Positions 15,096-22,641 of a DNA stretch of 22,832 nt are shown here, piece by piece; the stretch's first letter is position 1; each line of letters starts with the position of its first letter. The notes beneath the pieces are model-generated. The model ran no database searches. It was not told where the DNA came from and saw only the letters and a list, made by a program, of their open reading frames with translations. The position numbers were made by a program, and so were the translations under genes. This DNA comes from Peptococcaceae bacterium UBA7185. GTDB lineage: Bacteria; Bacillota; Peptococcia; Peptococcales; Peptococcaceae. The stretch is taken from positions 1 to 22,832 of the forward strand of contig DKVF01000001.1 in NCBI GenBank assembly GCA_002491065.1. Reading direction: 5' to 3'.

Positions 15096-15746
15096 TTACT
15101 GAATGACGATTTCAATAACGCCTACTGATTCTGGAGCGATTTCTCCCGCTTGGAAGAATACGGCCAGGCCTTCGGAGCTTCTGTAGTATTGCAGTTTATC
15201 TAAATTGTTCTGTACATAATCTGCTGCATCACTGTGAAAGGTGTTGGGGTCTGACTGTATTACGCCGCCCAGCTGTTGCAAAACTAGTTCTTCTGCCTGG
15301 CTTTCTTTTTTGTCCAGCAGCTCGCCCAGTGTTGCTTTTTTGCCATTTTGCAAGCTATATGTGGCGGCATATTGTCGATACTCTCCTGCGAGATTTTGGC
15401 GTTCTACAATGGATACCAGCCCGTTGTTGTTGTATACGACTTCATTCTGACAGGCAAAGATGTCTCCGGGCTGTGCGCTGGCAGCCTGCTGCAGAAATGC
15501 GTCTATATTGTTTTGTATTTGTGCATTCAATTCCGCCAGCATGTTATCTGCTTTGCCGTCGCCGCTGTGATCTGAAAATATCGGATAACTCAATTCTGCC
15601 GTTATTTGATTGGCCTCATCCAATGTGCGATTCTCGTTTTGCATGTCTACCTGCACATCGTTTAGTGCTGTTGTGTTGCTGCCGCAGCCAACCATAGAGA
15701 GCATAAAGGCACACAACAACAGCATGGCCCATATTTTTTTCCACAT
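15096..15746 (-). CDS. Lipoprotein with RsiV/DUF3298-like domain
   Basis: This 216-aa protein has a lipoprotein signal with acceptor Cys21 in LSMVGCGS. The mature part starts with a strand segment ITAELSYPIFSDHSGDGKAD and ends with FFQAGEIAPESVGVIEIVI. That end resembles the YEIAPYAAG-x-x motif closing DUF3298 domains, as in the extracytoplasmic part of RsiV and in PdaC-type proteins. It would sit on the outer face of the membrane. GAGGTG precedes the ATG. It is the last gene of the pilus-like operon, 18 nt after the sortase gene. DUF3298 domains in known proteins bind lysozyme or act near peptidoglycan, so a role at the cell wall beside the sortase is reasonable but unproven. Confidence 0.75.
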   Translation of the reverse strand: MWKKIWAMLLLCAFMLSMVGCGSNTTALNDVQVDMQNENRTLDEANQITAELSYPIFSDHSGDGKADNMLAELNAQIQNNIDAFLQQAASAQPGDIFACQNEVVYNNNGLVSIVERQNLAGEYRQYAATYSLQNGKKATLGELLDKKESQAEELVLQQLGGVIQSDPNTFHSDAADYVQNNLDKLQYYRSSEGLAVFFQAGEIAPESVGVIEIVIQ

Positions 15747-15764
15747 AATCTATTCACCTCGTTT

Positions 15765-16604
15765 TTAGTTCTGTCCATTCATTTCGTCCTGAAGTTCTGT
15801 TTTTCCTGCTTCTTCGGCTGGGAGCATTTCTTCATAAATTGGCTCAAGCTCTGCGAAACGGCCGATGACAACGAAGCGTGCGCGATAATCATTGCCGGAA
15901 ACGCAGGTGGACAAGGTGACAAAGGAATCTTCCGCGCTGGCTTCTACTCCTGCCAGTATTGCAGAACTGTGCAGAACTTTTTGAAACCATGCCTGGCGTT
16001 TTTCTGTGCTGGAAAAATTGCGGTCATAGATATCGCTCAACGCATCTGTTTGAAAGGCTGCAATAATTTCATAGCGGCGATTGCCTTCTGGTGTCATGAT
16101 ATAGAACTCACGATGGCTGTCATAGAAGTCCTGATTGCCGAATTTTTTCAGTACGGCAAACATTTTGCCGTTTTTCATATTGTGTCCGTAAATAATTGTA
16201 TTGGCGTCGGAAAAATCACTGGCGTTGCGATAGTCCATAAAGATGCTGCCGGAACTGTTGGAGGTGCCGTCATAGGTTTTATGCAGATAGGCATCATTGT
16301 TTTGTCCGCTGTGTACCAAAGGGTAATTTACCACAGTGTCATAAATCCAAATCCAGCCTTTTACTTCGCGATTGATTGCCTGCAGGCTGTCAAAGTCGAT
16401 GAGAAAAGTGGGCCAGGTCACCGGTTCGTCTGATTCAAATTCTGCGTCCATATCTGGCGCAGTCAAAAAGTCTGTTTGCGCTGTCTGATATAAATTATCG
16501 CCTTGGCGATATTCCTGCCAGATTAAAAATAAATTGCCTCCGGCATAAAGGAAGATTGCCAAAAAAAGCAGCGTCAAACCATTTTTTAGCCATTTTTTGT
16601 TCAT
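15765..16604 (-). CDS. Class B sortase
   Basis: Sortases are membrane-anchored transpeptidases that join surface proteins to the cell wall or to each other. This 279-aa protein has an N-terminal membrane anchor (about residues 9-28) and the class B catalytic set: His141 in IIYGHNM, Cys234 in VTLSTC and Arg243 in YRARFVVIGR. The GWIWIYDTVVNYPLV segment near residue 83 is also typical of class B. TAGGAG precedes the ATG. It follows the PilT-type ATPase gene by only 9 nt and precedes the lipoprotein gene, so it belongs to the pilus-like operon. No protein in the window carries an obvious sorting motif (LPxTG or NPQTN-like followed by a membrane span), so its substrate is elsewhere or non-canonical. 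Confidence 0.9.
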   Translation of the reverse strand: MNKKWLKNGLTLLFLAIFLYAGGNLFLIWQEYRQGDNLYQTAQTDFLTAPDMDAEFESDEPVTWPTFLIDFDSLQAINREVKGWIWIYDTVVNYPLVHSGQNNDAYLHKTYDGTSNSSGSIFMDYRNASDFSDANTIIYGHNMKNGKMFAVLKKFGNQDFYDSHREFYIMTPEGNRRYEIIAAFQTDALSDIYDRNFSSTEKRQAWFQKVLHSSAILAGVEASAEDSFVTLSTCVSGNDYRARFVVIGRFAELEPIYEEMLPAEEAGKTELQDEMNGQN

Positions 16605-16613
16605 AGCATACTC

Positions 16614-17678
16614 CTACAACAATGACATTCGTTTTTCCATAACTTCTGTGTTGGTTGCAAATTTTATTGCGGTTTCTTTAGAGATTTTCTTTTGTTTTGC
16701 CAAATTCAGCAGACTATTGTCCATGGTGCTCATGCCTTCTCCGCTGGAGGAAGCAATAAAAGCATCCAATTGATGAATTTTAGATTCTCGTATCATATTG
16801 CGTACAGCGCTGTTGAGGTGCATAATTTCAAATGCAGGCGCCAAACCGCCGCCTTCCAAAGGAACCAACTGCTGTGAGATTACAGTTTGCAGCACCATCG
16901 CCAATTGTACACGAATCTGCTGCTGCTGGTTTGCAGGAAAGACATCAATGATGCGGTCAATGGTGTTTGCAGCGCCTACAGTATGCAATGTGCCGATTAC
17001 CAAATGGCCGGTTTCGGCTGCCGTCATTGCAGTGCGGATGGTTTCATAATCGCGCATTTCTCCCAGTAATATGACATCAGGCGCTTGACGTAGGCTGGCC
17101 CGCAATCCTGAAAGGTAGCTTTCTGTGTCCAGTCCGATTTCCCGCTGACTGATTGCGCACTTGGCATTACGGTGCAAATATTCAATAGGTTCTTCCAGTG
17201 TAATAATATGTCCCTCGCGGGTTTGGTTGATGCGGTCAATGATACATGCCAATGTAGTAGATTTTCCGCCGCCGGCAGGTCCTGTGACCAATACCAGACC
17301 TTTTGTTTTTTCTGCGACTGACATCACTTCTTCGGGAATTTGCAGTCTGCGGTAGTCAGGAATTCCAAAGGGAATAATACGAATTACTGCCGCGAGGCTG
17401 CCTCGTTGCTGGTAAATGCTGACGCGGAAGCGGGAGAGATTGGGTACTGTAATAGAAAAGTCATCATCGCCGGTGTCCAATACGCGATGCATATCGCGAT
17501 TGCCCAGGCGATAGATTTCTTGTACCAATGCTTCAGACTGGGGCGGCATTACCCGTTCTTCGTCAATGTGAATCAATTTTCCGTTTGCCTTGTAGGTCAG
17601 CGGCAATCCGGCCATAATAAAAATATCAGAAGCATGGGCATCTACTGCCAGCTTCAACAGGTTTTCCAAATTAGCCAT
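16614..17678 (-). CDS. pilT: PilT-type secretion/twitching ATPase
   Basis: This 354-aa hexameric-type ATPase belongs to the PilT/GspE superfamily and matches PilT in length and motifs: Walker A GPAGGGKST (133-141), Asp box TLEEPIEYLH (about 160-169), Walker B DVILLGEMRD (201-210), His box GHLVIGTLHT (224-233) and the PilT-characteristic C-terminal AVRNMIRE (compare AIRNLIRE). PilT powers retraction of type IV pili. No PilB/GspE-type extension ATPase is seen in this operon, so this protein may be the system's only motor or may share one encoded elsewhere. The gene lies 18 nt after the last pilin-like gene and just before the sortase. Confidence 0.9.
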   Translation of the reverse strand: MANLENLLKLAVDAHASDIFIMAGLPLTYKANGKLIHIDEERVMPPQSEALVQEIYRLGNRDMHRVLDTGDDDFSITVPNLSRFRVSIYQQRGSLAAVIRIIPFGIPDYRRLQIPEEVMSVAEKTKGLVLVTGPAGGGKSTTLACIIDRINQTREGHIITLEEPIEYLHRNAKCAISQREIGLDTESYLSGLRASLRQAPDVILLGEMRDYETIRTAMTAAETGHLVIGTLHTVGAANTIDRIIDVFPANQQQQIRVQLAMVLQTVISQQLVPLEGGGLAPAFEIMHLNSAVRNMIRESKIHQLDAFIASSSGEGMSTMDNSLLNLAKQKKISKETAIKFATNTEVMEKRMSLL

Positions 17679-17696
17679 ATAATCACCTTTCCTGTC

Positions 17697-18143
17697 TTAG
17701 TCTCCATTCCATACAGCAATTTCGTCAGAGTATTCCCATTGCGTTGTAGCGATTACTTTCCATTGTTCTGTGTGTATCGTGCCGTCGGGCAAAACTGCCA
17801 AACGCACTGCCAATGCCTGCTGGTCGTCGATGTCTACAGCGTAAGAAAGATAGCGCGTTTCATTTTGCTGTACCATTTCTACGCCCAATGCCTGTAGTCG
17901 TTCTATATTGCCGTTTTCCTGTAAACATTGATAAATTTGTTCGTAGATTTCTTCGCACTGCCAATCAGCGTCATAATACTGCTGCACTGCCAAGGCGGAT
18001 TTTTCTGCCAGGCTGCGCTCATGGTTGGCGGTTACAAAAGATAACGTAGAAAACACCGTTAGACACAGTATGGCAAAAATCATTACGATAGAAGCGCTGC
18101 CCACATGCATTCCGGCGGAACGCCCATTTTTTTCTTTACTCAT
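17697..18143 (-). CDS. Pilin-like single-span protein 4
   Basis: This 148-aa protein has a short basic leader (MSKEKNGRSAGMHVG) and one hydrophobic helix (SASIVMIFAILCLTVFSTLS). A soluble helical then strand-rich domain follows (LAEKSALAVQQYYDADWQCE). The topology is that of a type IV pseudopilin. The Gly before the hydrophobic stretch could be a prepilin cleavage site, but the conserved Glu at +5 is missing. The start overlaps the previous gene's stop (ATGAGTAA). Similar small proteins accompany PilC and DUF4860 genes in gut Firmicutes as I recall, without assigned function. Confidence 0.6.
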   Translation of the reverse strand: MSKEKNGRSAGMHVGSASIVMIFAILCLTVFSTLSFVTANHERSLAEKSALAVQQYYDADWQCEEIYEQIYQCLQENGNIERLQALGVEMVQQNETRYLSYAVDIDDQQALAVRLAVLPDGTIHTEQWKVIATTQWEYSDEIAVWNGD

Positions 18144-18570
18144 CTTGTCCGCCTCCTGTTTTGCTTTTCACTCGCAGCTGGTACAGCGATGTGTCAGCTT
18201 TACTGTTTTGGACAGTAATAGAGGCTTCCCCGGCTTTTTCCAGTGGCTTTACTGTCAATACAAAACCATCGGCGCAAAAAGTGTTGCTTTTCTGCCAGGT
18301 TTGCTCAAAATAACAAATCAACTGTCCGTCTTGCAGTTGTGCGTCTAACAACGCGGCTGCGTCGGACAAGTCTCCCTCGGCTGCTTTATAGCAACTGGCC
18401 GCACTGCGGGCTTCCATCACTGCATTGCTGAGATTATGGCTGTTGCGAGCCATTTGTTGTCCCGAGCCAAAAACACTGATACAAATTGCTGCACAGATGG
18501 AAAAGAAGAAAATGACGGTTATCAATTCCATCAAAAACAAGGTCGCTTTTGGTGCGTGTTGTTTATACAT
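18136..18570 (-). CDS. Pilin-like single-span protein 3 with +5 Glu
   Basis: This 144-aa protein has a short leader MYKQHAPKAT and then LFLMELITVIFFFSICAAIC, resembling the FTLIELLVVIAIIGIL prepilin signature. Glu is present at the +5-like position, but the residue before the predicted cleavage point is Thr instead of Gly or Ala. The rest is a small soluble domain with Cys residues. A GTG at 18591 gives a longer frame, but AAAGGAG lies correctly before the ATG at 18570. That start overlaps the upstream stop as ATGTATAA. It is likely a minor pilin or a membrane-retained pseudopilin. Confidence 0.6.
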   Translation of the reverse strand: MYKQHAPKATLFLMELITVIFFFSICAAICISVFGSGQQMARNSHNLSNAVMEARSAASCYKAAEGDLSDAAALLDAQLQDGQLICYFEQTWQKSNTFCADGFVLTVKPLEKAGEASITVQNSKADTSLYQLRVKSKTGGGQDE

Positions 18571-19066
18571 GCTGCTCAGCTCCTTTCCCACTGTGCAGAT
18601 AGATTAACAGCGTTTCCTGTCGGTCATCTTGACCGATACATTCCAGTTGCAGCAGATTATCTGCTTTATAGGTTACTTGCAGCCCTTTGGCCGGAATGAC
18701 AATCTGACCGTTTTCGGGTTGAAATTCTAAGCCTTCTTCAAAGAAAAGCTCCCGCACATAACCATCTGCGTAATAAATCAACGTTTTATAACGAACATTA
18801 TCGTAGTCTTCATAAAGGGCAAGGGCACTTTGGCCGCCGAAAGATTCTACAGATACCATGCCACTTTCATCATAGTGTCGAATCTTAGCGTCCAGGTAGG
18901 AAAGACAGGTACGCTCTGCATATTGACTTTCCATGCGGTCGGCGATATCCTGATAAGCGCTGGCCCCGGCAAGGAGCACTGAAAGTACAGAAGCGGCGAA
19001 AATGCAGAACAACGCTAGAATAAATAGCGTATCGGTGCTATGATTGACTGTTTTTATTTTTCGCAT
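18563..19066 (-). CDS. DUF4860-like single-span protein (pilin-like protein 2)
   Basis: This protein of about 167 aa has one N-terminal hydrophobic helix (TLFILALFCIFAASVLSVLL). It is followed by a domain with AERTCLSYLDAKIRHYDESG, LIYYADGYVRELFFEE and a strand-rich end. The pattern matches my recollection of DUF4860, found in Firmicutes next to PilC-type genes. An ATG at 19072 is also in frame, but GAGAGG is better spaced for 19066. The 3' end overlaps the next gene by 8 nt. It is probably a structural or assembly component of the pilus-like machine. No biochemical role is known to me. Confidence 0.6.
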   Translation of the reverse strand: MRKIKTVNHSTDTLFILALFCIFAASVLSVLLAGASAYQDIADRMESQYAERTCLSYLDAKIRHYDESGMVSVESFGGQSALALYEDYDNVRYKTLIYYADGYVRELFFEEGLEFQPENGQIVIPAKGLQVTYKADNLLQLECIGQDDRQETLLIYLHSGKGAEQHV

Positions 19067-19071
19067 CGGCA

Positions 19072-19368
19072 TTACCTCTCCAATACTGTGATATCGGGCA
19101 TGATATTTTCTGCAAATATTTCATAATGGACGATATATTTTTTTTCATTGATTTGTAGGCCGTATTGCTGTTGTAAGTAGTCTACATTGGGCGGATATCG
19201 TCCTTCCAATGCATAGCAGCTTACCACTGCACGGCGCAGACTGTCCTCGGTCATACGCATTTGTTCTTCGCTGCTGCTTTGCGCTGCATCATTGAAACCG
19301 TAGAGCATAATGCCCATCACCGCTAAGAACACGAGAACGGAAAACACGTTTTCTTTTAGCCAATTCAT
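19072..19368 (-). CDS. Pilin-like single-span protein 1
   Basis: This protein of about 98 aa has the N-terminal membrane helix VFSVLVFLAVMGIMLYGF right after MNWLKEN. A small domain follows with SCYALEGRYPPNVDYLQQQY, a motif often seen in type II secretion pseudopilins (ALEGxYPP...YLxxxYG). No leader or prepilin cleavage site precedes the helix, so it may be inserted without processing. ATGs at 19374 and 19368 are both possible. The AAGGGG site fits the second. It follows the PilC gene by about 12 nt. Confidence 0.6.
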   Translation of the reverse strand: MNWLKENVFSVLVFLAVMGIMLYGFNDAAQSSSEEQMRMTEDSLRRAVVSCYALEGRYPPNVDYLQQQYGLQINEKKYIVHYEIFAENIMPDITVLER

Positions 19369-19380
19369 CTGCATCGCCCC

Positions 19381-20427
19381 TTATCCAATGGCTGACATAA
19401 TACTCATTAAGGGCAGCATGACTGATAACAGAATCAAACCTACCATGACAGACATAATAATCACCAGTGTAGGCTCGATACGGTTCAGCATGGCCTCCAT
19501 TTGATCATCTACCTGCTCAGCGCAACGGCGCGCAACTTCTTCCATGACAGGGTCAATACTGCCAGTGCGGAAACCCACGGCAATCATACGACAGTACAAC
19601 GGCGCAAATAAACCGCTGTCCAAACTGGCATCGGCAAATGATTTATTTTCCAGGAGCATCAGTCGTTTGCATTGGGTGAGTTTCTCCTGCATCTTGTTTC
19701 CCGATACTAATCGTGCAGCCATATCCAGAGAAGCATCGATATCCATACCGCTGGACAAGGTCATGACTAAGGCATCGGCCAATCGGGAGGAGGCAATCAT
19801 TTTGCTGATGGTCCAATTTTCACTGCTTTTTTGCAGCCATGCCAAGAAAGCTGTCTTGCGGGTATCCTTGCGCAGCAATACTGCACCTGCTAAAACAAGG
19901 AACGCCAGCACAAGCAAAAATACCAACCCGTAGCGTCCTAAAAATTGGCCGAACTGCATTAACATTTGTGCCACTGGGGAAAGTTCTGCTCCCAGTTGTT
20001 GGAACACCTCGCGAAAAATAGGCAGCACTTTGATTAAAAGGACTGCTACGACAAATAACATCATTACTAGAAGTACTGTCGGGTAGATTACCGCGTTGTG
20101 GATACTTTTCTGCAATTGCTCAATTCGTTCATAATATCCCGCCAAGGAACGAAATACATTTTCTAAATGCCCCGTTCTCTGACCAATATCAACCATCTCT
20201 ACAACGTAAACAGGGAAACCTCCTGCAGCGCGCATAGCAGCTGCAAGGGGTTCCCCTAATTCTAATTGTTCATAGAGATGATCGAGCACAGTTCGGCGGT
20301 AGCTATTGCGCTCATCTTCACGCAACAAAGCCACGCCCTCACTGAAAGGGACTCCTGCCCGAATAATCAAATACATTTCCATGCAGAAGGCAGAAACATA
20401 CGATGCGTCGAACGTTTTCTCTTTCAT
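19381..20427 (-). CDS. PilC/GspF-type inner-membrane assembly protein
   Basis: This 348-aa protein has the duplicated T2SSF layout. A cytoplasmic helical domain (about 10-120, with CMEMYLIIRAGVPFSEGVALL and VDIGQRTGHLENVF) is followed by membrane spans around 121-140 and 170-190. A second copy (about 205-320, with SGMDIDASLDMAARL and AVGFRTGSIDPVMEEVA) leads to a last span near 325-345. PilC/GspF is the platform on which the ATPase drives pilin insertion. AAGGAG precedes the ATG. It starts the run of six closely spaced pilus-like genes that ends with PilT. Clear family assignment. Pilus versus secretion role cannot be told. Confidence 0.9.
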   Translation of the reverse strand: MKEKTFDASYVSAFCMEMYLIIRAGVPFSEGVALLREDERNSYRRTVLDHLYEQLELGEPLAAAMRAAGGFPVYVVEMVDIGQRTGHLENVFRSLAGYYERIEQLQKSIHNAVIYPTVLLVMMLFVVAVLLIKVLPIFREVFQQLGAELSPVAQMLMQFGQFLGRYGLVFLLVLAFLVLAGAVLLRKDTRKTAFLAWLQKSSENWTISKMIASSRLADALVMTLSSGMDIDASLDMAARLVSGNKMQEKLTQCKRLMLLENKSFADASLDSGLFAPLYCRMIAVGFRTGSIDPVMEEVARRCAEQVDDQMEAMLNRIEPTLVIIMSVMVGLILLSVMLPLMSIMSAIG

Positions 20428-20456
20428 ATAAAATCTCCTTGCTCTTTCATTTTTTT

Positions 20457-20472
20457 GTTGGAATATTCCAAC
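20457..20472. promoter_or_regulatory. Perfect 16-bp palindrome before the pilus-like operon
   Basis: GTTGGAATATTCCAAC is a perfect inverted repeat in the 48-nt gap between the transglutaminase stop and the PilC start. It is flanked by a T7 run on the + strand side. It could be an operator, or a weak hairpin (5-bp stem, 6-nt loop). No promoter hexamers are evident beside it. Confidence 0.35.
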
Positions 20473-20475
20473 TAT

Positions 20476-21345
20476 TTAGTATACATATTTAGCACTGTAA
20501 TTACTTCCGTTGCCAATGTATTCCATGATTTGTTTACTCTGATTGGCGCTGGATGCAAATGTAGGATCCATCAACTTCCATGTAGTGCCGTCAAAGAAGA
20601 TGATTCCTTCTATCCACCCCTTTTCAGGAATGAACGTATTGATCCATGCATGATATACATCACCAGTGTAACCTACCACGAGCTTGGTGGGAATTCCTTG
20701 GCTACGCAGCATTGCTGTCATTAGAGCAGCATAATCGAAGCAGATTCCTTTTTTCTCAGCCAATACCTTATCCACATTGGGCAAGTATCCGCTTTGTACA
20801 TTCTTAGCTTTTTGTTTATCGTAAGTTAGATTACTTACCACAAACTCATAAATTACGGTAATTTTATCCAGTGAAGTTTTTTTACCTTTTGTCAATTCAG
20901 CAGCCTTTTTCACAGCCTGACTATTGGACGTGTAATTCACATATTGATTTGCATGCAAAAATGGTGCATAGTCATTGGTCAGCATTACAGTTACCGGTGT
21001 ACTGTAGGCCAATGCATATTTATTACCGCTGGTATTTTCATAAACCCCAACAGTATATTTTCCGTTTCCGTCAGACAATGGAAACGTTTCGTACTGACCA
21101 TTTTTATTTAAATCATAAGTATATACGGTACCGCTGGGTCCGGTAACCCGTACCTTCAGTCTGTTTTTTGCCTGACCGTTGTGGGCAACCAAAATATATC
21201 CATTCTTTGCATTGGTCACATCCACTTTCGCTTTTTCATTAGAAAGCACAGTTGCTCCATCTGCCATAGCAATAGGGCAGAGTGTAAAAAAAGAAAATGC
21301 AAAGCACAATAGCACACAAATCCACTGTTTAAATTTTCTTTTCAT
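20476..21345 (-). CDS. Secreted transglutaminase-like protein
   Basis: This 289-aa protein has a Sec signal peptide (hydrophobic core ICVLLCFAFSFFTL, likely cleavage after AMA at residues 26-28). A beta-rich domain spans about 35-120. A C-terminal transglutaminase-like domain carries the catalytic triad Cys202 (KKGICFDYAAL), His232 (DVYHAWI) and Asp260 (WKLMDPTF). Bacterial members act as cysteine proteases, peptidases or crosslinkers on surface proteins and peptidoglycan. GGAGG precedes the ATG and a strong promoter lies upstream. It is on the same strand as the pilus-like operon, 48 nt ahead of the PilC gene, so it may be co-transcribed and act on the exported products. That is inference. 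Confidence 0.88.
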   Translation of the reverse strand: MKRKFKQWICVLLCFAFSFFTLCPIAMADGATVLSNEKAKVDVTNAKNGYILVAHNGQAKNRLKVRVTGPSGTVYTYDLNKNGQYETFPLSDGNGKYTVGVYENTSGNKYALAYSTPVTVMLTNDYAPFLHANQYVNYTSNSQAVKKAAELTKGKKTSLDKITVIYEFVVSNLTYDKQKAKNVQSGYLPNVDKVLAEKKGICFDYAALMTAMLRSQGIPTKLVVGYTGDVYHAWINTFIPEKGWIEGIIFFDGTTWKLMDPTFASSANQSKQIMEYIGNGSNYSAKYVY

Positions 21346-21396
21346 TTATAAAACCTCCATACAAACAGTTACATTTCTATATTTTTCTTGATTTTT

Positions 21397-21425
21397 ATTA
21401 TAACATGCGTAACATTGCTTGTAAA
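21397..21425 (-). promoter_or_regulatory. Sigma-A promoter for the transglutaminase gene
   Basis: On the - strand TTTACA (21425-21420), a 17-bp spacer and TATAAT (21402-21397) form a near-consensus promoter. The predicted start is about 45 nt before the ATG. It begins immediately after the stop codon of the upstream BTAD regulator, with no terminator between them, so read-through from that gene is also possible. It may also drive the pilus-like operon. Confidence 0.75.
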
Positions 21426-21435
21426 GGAAAATTTA

Positions 21436-22632
21436 TCACATATTTGGAGTTAATGGCTGTATTTTATATGTTAATGTAACCTTTGAGTGTGAATTATTTA
21501 ATTTGAAATTGCGCTGAATTCGTTTTAATACCATTTCACAGTTTTCATAACTGATAGTTGGCAAGAGAATCAAATATTGCGATACACTATAACGTGTAAA
21601 TACATCGCCACGCCGTAATGAATATTGGATTGCGTTGCGCAGCTGATCTATGGCTACATTGTGTTGTTTCAGATTCTCTAGCACATGATTATTACCGTCC
21701 GTGGCTGATATCAGACATAAATAGATGGACTGTCCGTTTCGACTGGCTGAGCGGCATTCCAAATGATAAATTTCCTTAAATAACGCATACTCACAATAAA
21801 AGGCACCAGAACTGTCGTCTTCTTCCTGCAGTTTATCACGAATAATGCTCAAATCTACCTCAACACCATTACTGGTTCTAATAATTTCTTGATATAATGT
21901 GGTCAGATTTTCAGATAAATTGATTCCGAATTCACTGTAAAATAAATCTACTACATATTCATAATGTGCCAGCGCTGTTTGTTGGGCCCCAGTATCTAGC
22001 AAGGCACGGATTAATTCATAATGCAGGGCTTCTTCATAAGGATCAATAGCAATTGCCTGCTGACACAGTGTAATCACCTCATAGAGTCTTTTCGCATCTT
22101 TCAGAAGTGCGACACAAATGTGTACAAGGCGCAAATATTCGGAATGATAGTAAGTACTAATCGAAACGACCCATGGTTCCAATGAAGACTTTGGTAAAAA
22201 GTCTCCTTTATAATACTCTAATGCACGCATATAATGAGTGATTTTTTCTTCTGGGTTGTCTGTTTCATCTCCCAGTTCGCAGAAGTGCATAAATTGTTCA
22301 GTATCAATAACGCATTTCAGGTTATTATTCCATGCATAAACGCCGTGATTGTACAACACCATTTCTTTACTTGGCGCAAATTCTAATTCATTCAGCATAC
22401 TGCGCAAACGGTGTAACAAAGTTTTCAGCGTGTTTGCAGGATTTTCGGTAAACTCATCGCCCCACAATAGATTAATTAGCTCATCCTGTGTGATATCTTT
22501 GTCACGGAATGTGATCAAATACTCTAAAATTAACCAAAGTTTGTGGGAACGACTTTTTTGATAATCAATCACCTTATCCCGATATTGCAGAGAAAATCCG
22601 CCCAGCATATTAATCTGCAACGCATCATTCAT
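21436..22632 (-). CDS. SARP/BTAD-type transcriptional regulator with degenerate GGDEF-like C-terminus
   Basis: This protein of about 398 aa begins with a winged-helix DNA-binding domain (INMLGGFSLQYRDKVID; LINLLWGDEFTENPANTLKT, about 5-95). A bacterial transcriptional activation domain of TPR-like helices follows (about 95-245, including QQAIAIDPYEEALHYELI and YEYVVDLFYSEFGI). The C-terminal 120 residues look like a decayed nucleotide-cyclase fold: RGDVFTRYSVSQYLILLP stands where a diguanylate cyclase would have R-GGDEF-vlLP, so no activity is expected. A GTG at 22641 is also in frame, but GGAAGG is too close to it and fits the ATG at 22632 better. It lies upstream of the transglutaminase and pilus-like genes on the same strand and is the likely local regulator. 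Confidence 0.82.
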   Translation of the reverse strand: MNDALQINMLGGFSLQYRDKVIDYQKSRSHKLWLILEYLITFRDKDITQDELINLLWGDEFTENPANTLKTLLHRLRSMLNELEFAPSKEMVLYNHGVYAWNNNLKCVIDTEQFMHFCELGDETDNPEEKITHYMRALEYYKGDFLPKSSLEPWVVSISTYYHSEYLRLVHICVALLKDAKRLYEVITLCQQAIAIDPYEEALHYELIRALLDTGAQQTALAHYEYVVDLFYSEFGINLSENLTTLYQEIIRTSNGVEVDLSIIRDKLQEEDDSSGAFYCEYALFKEIYHLECRSASRNGQSIYLCLISATDGNNHVLENLKQHNVAIDQLRNAIQYSLRRGDVFTRYSVSQYLILLPTISYENCEMVLKRIQRNFKLNNSHSKVTLTYKIQPLTPNM

Positions 22633-22641
22633 TTCGGTCAC

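Noticed and set aside
14825..15106. 93-codon frame after the agrB remnant as a full gene
   Set aside because: It runs through a terminator hairpin, has no good ribosome binding site and no family match beyond the weak AgrD-like stretch.
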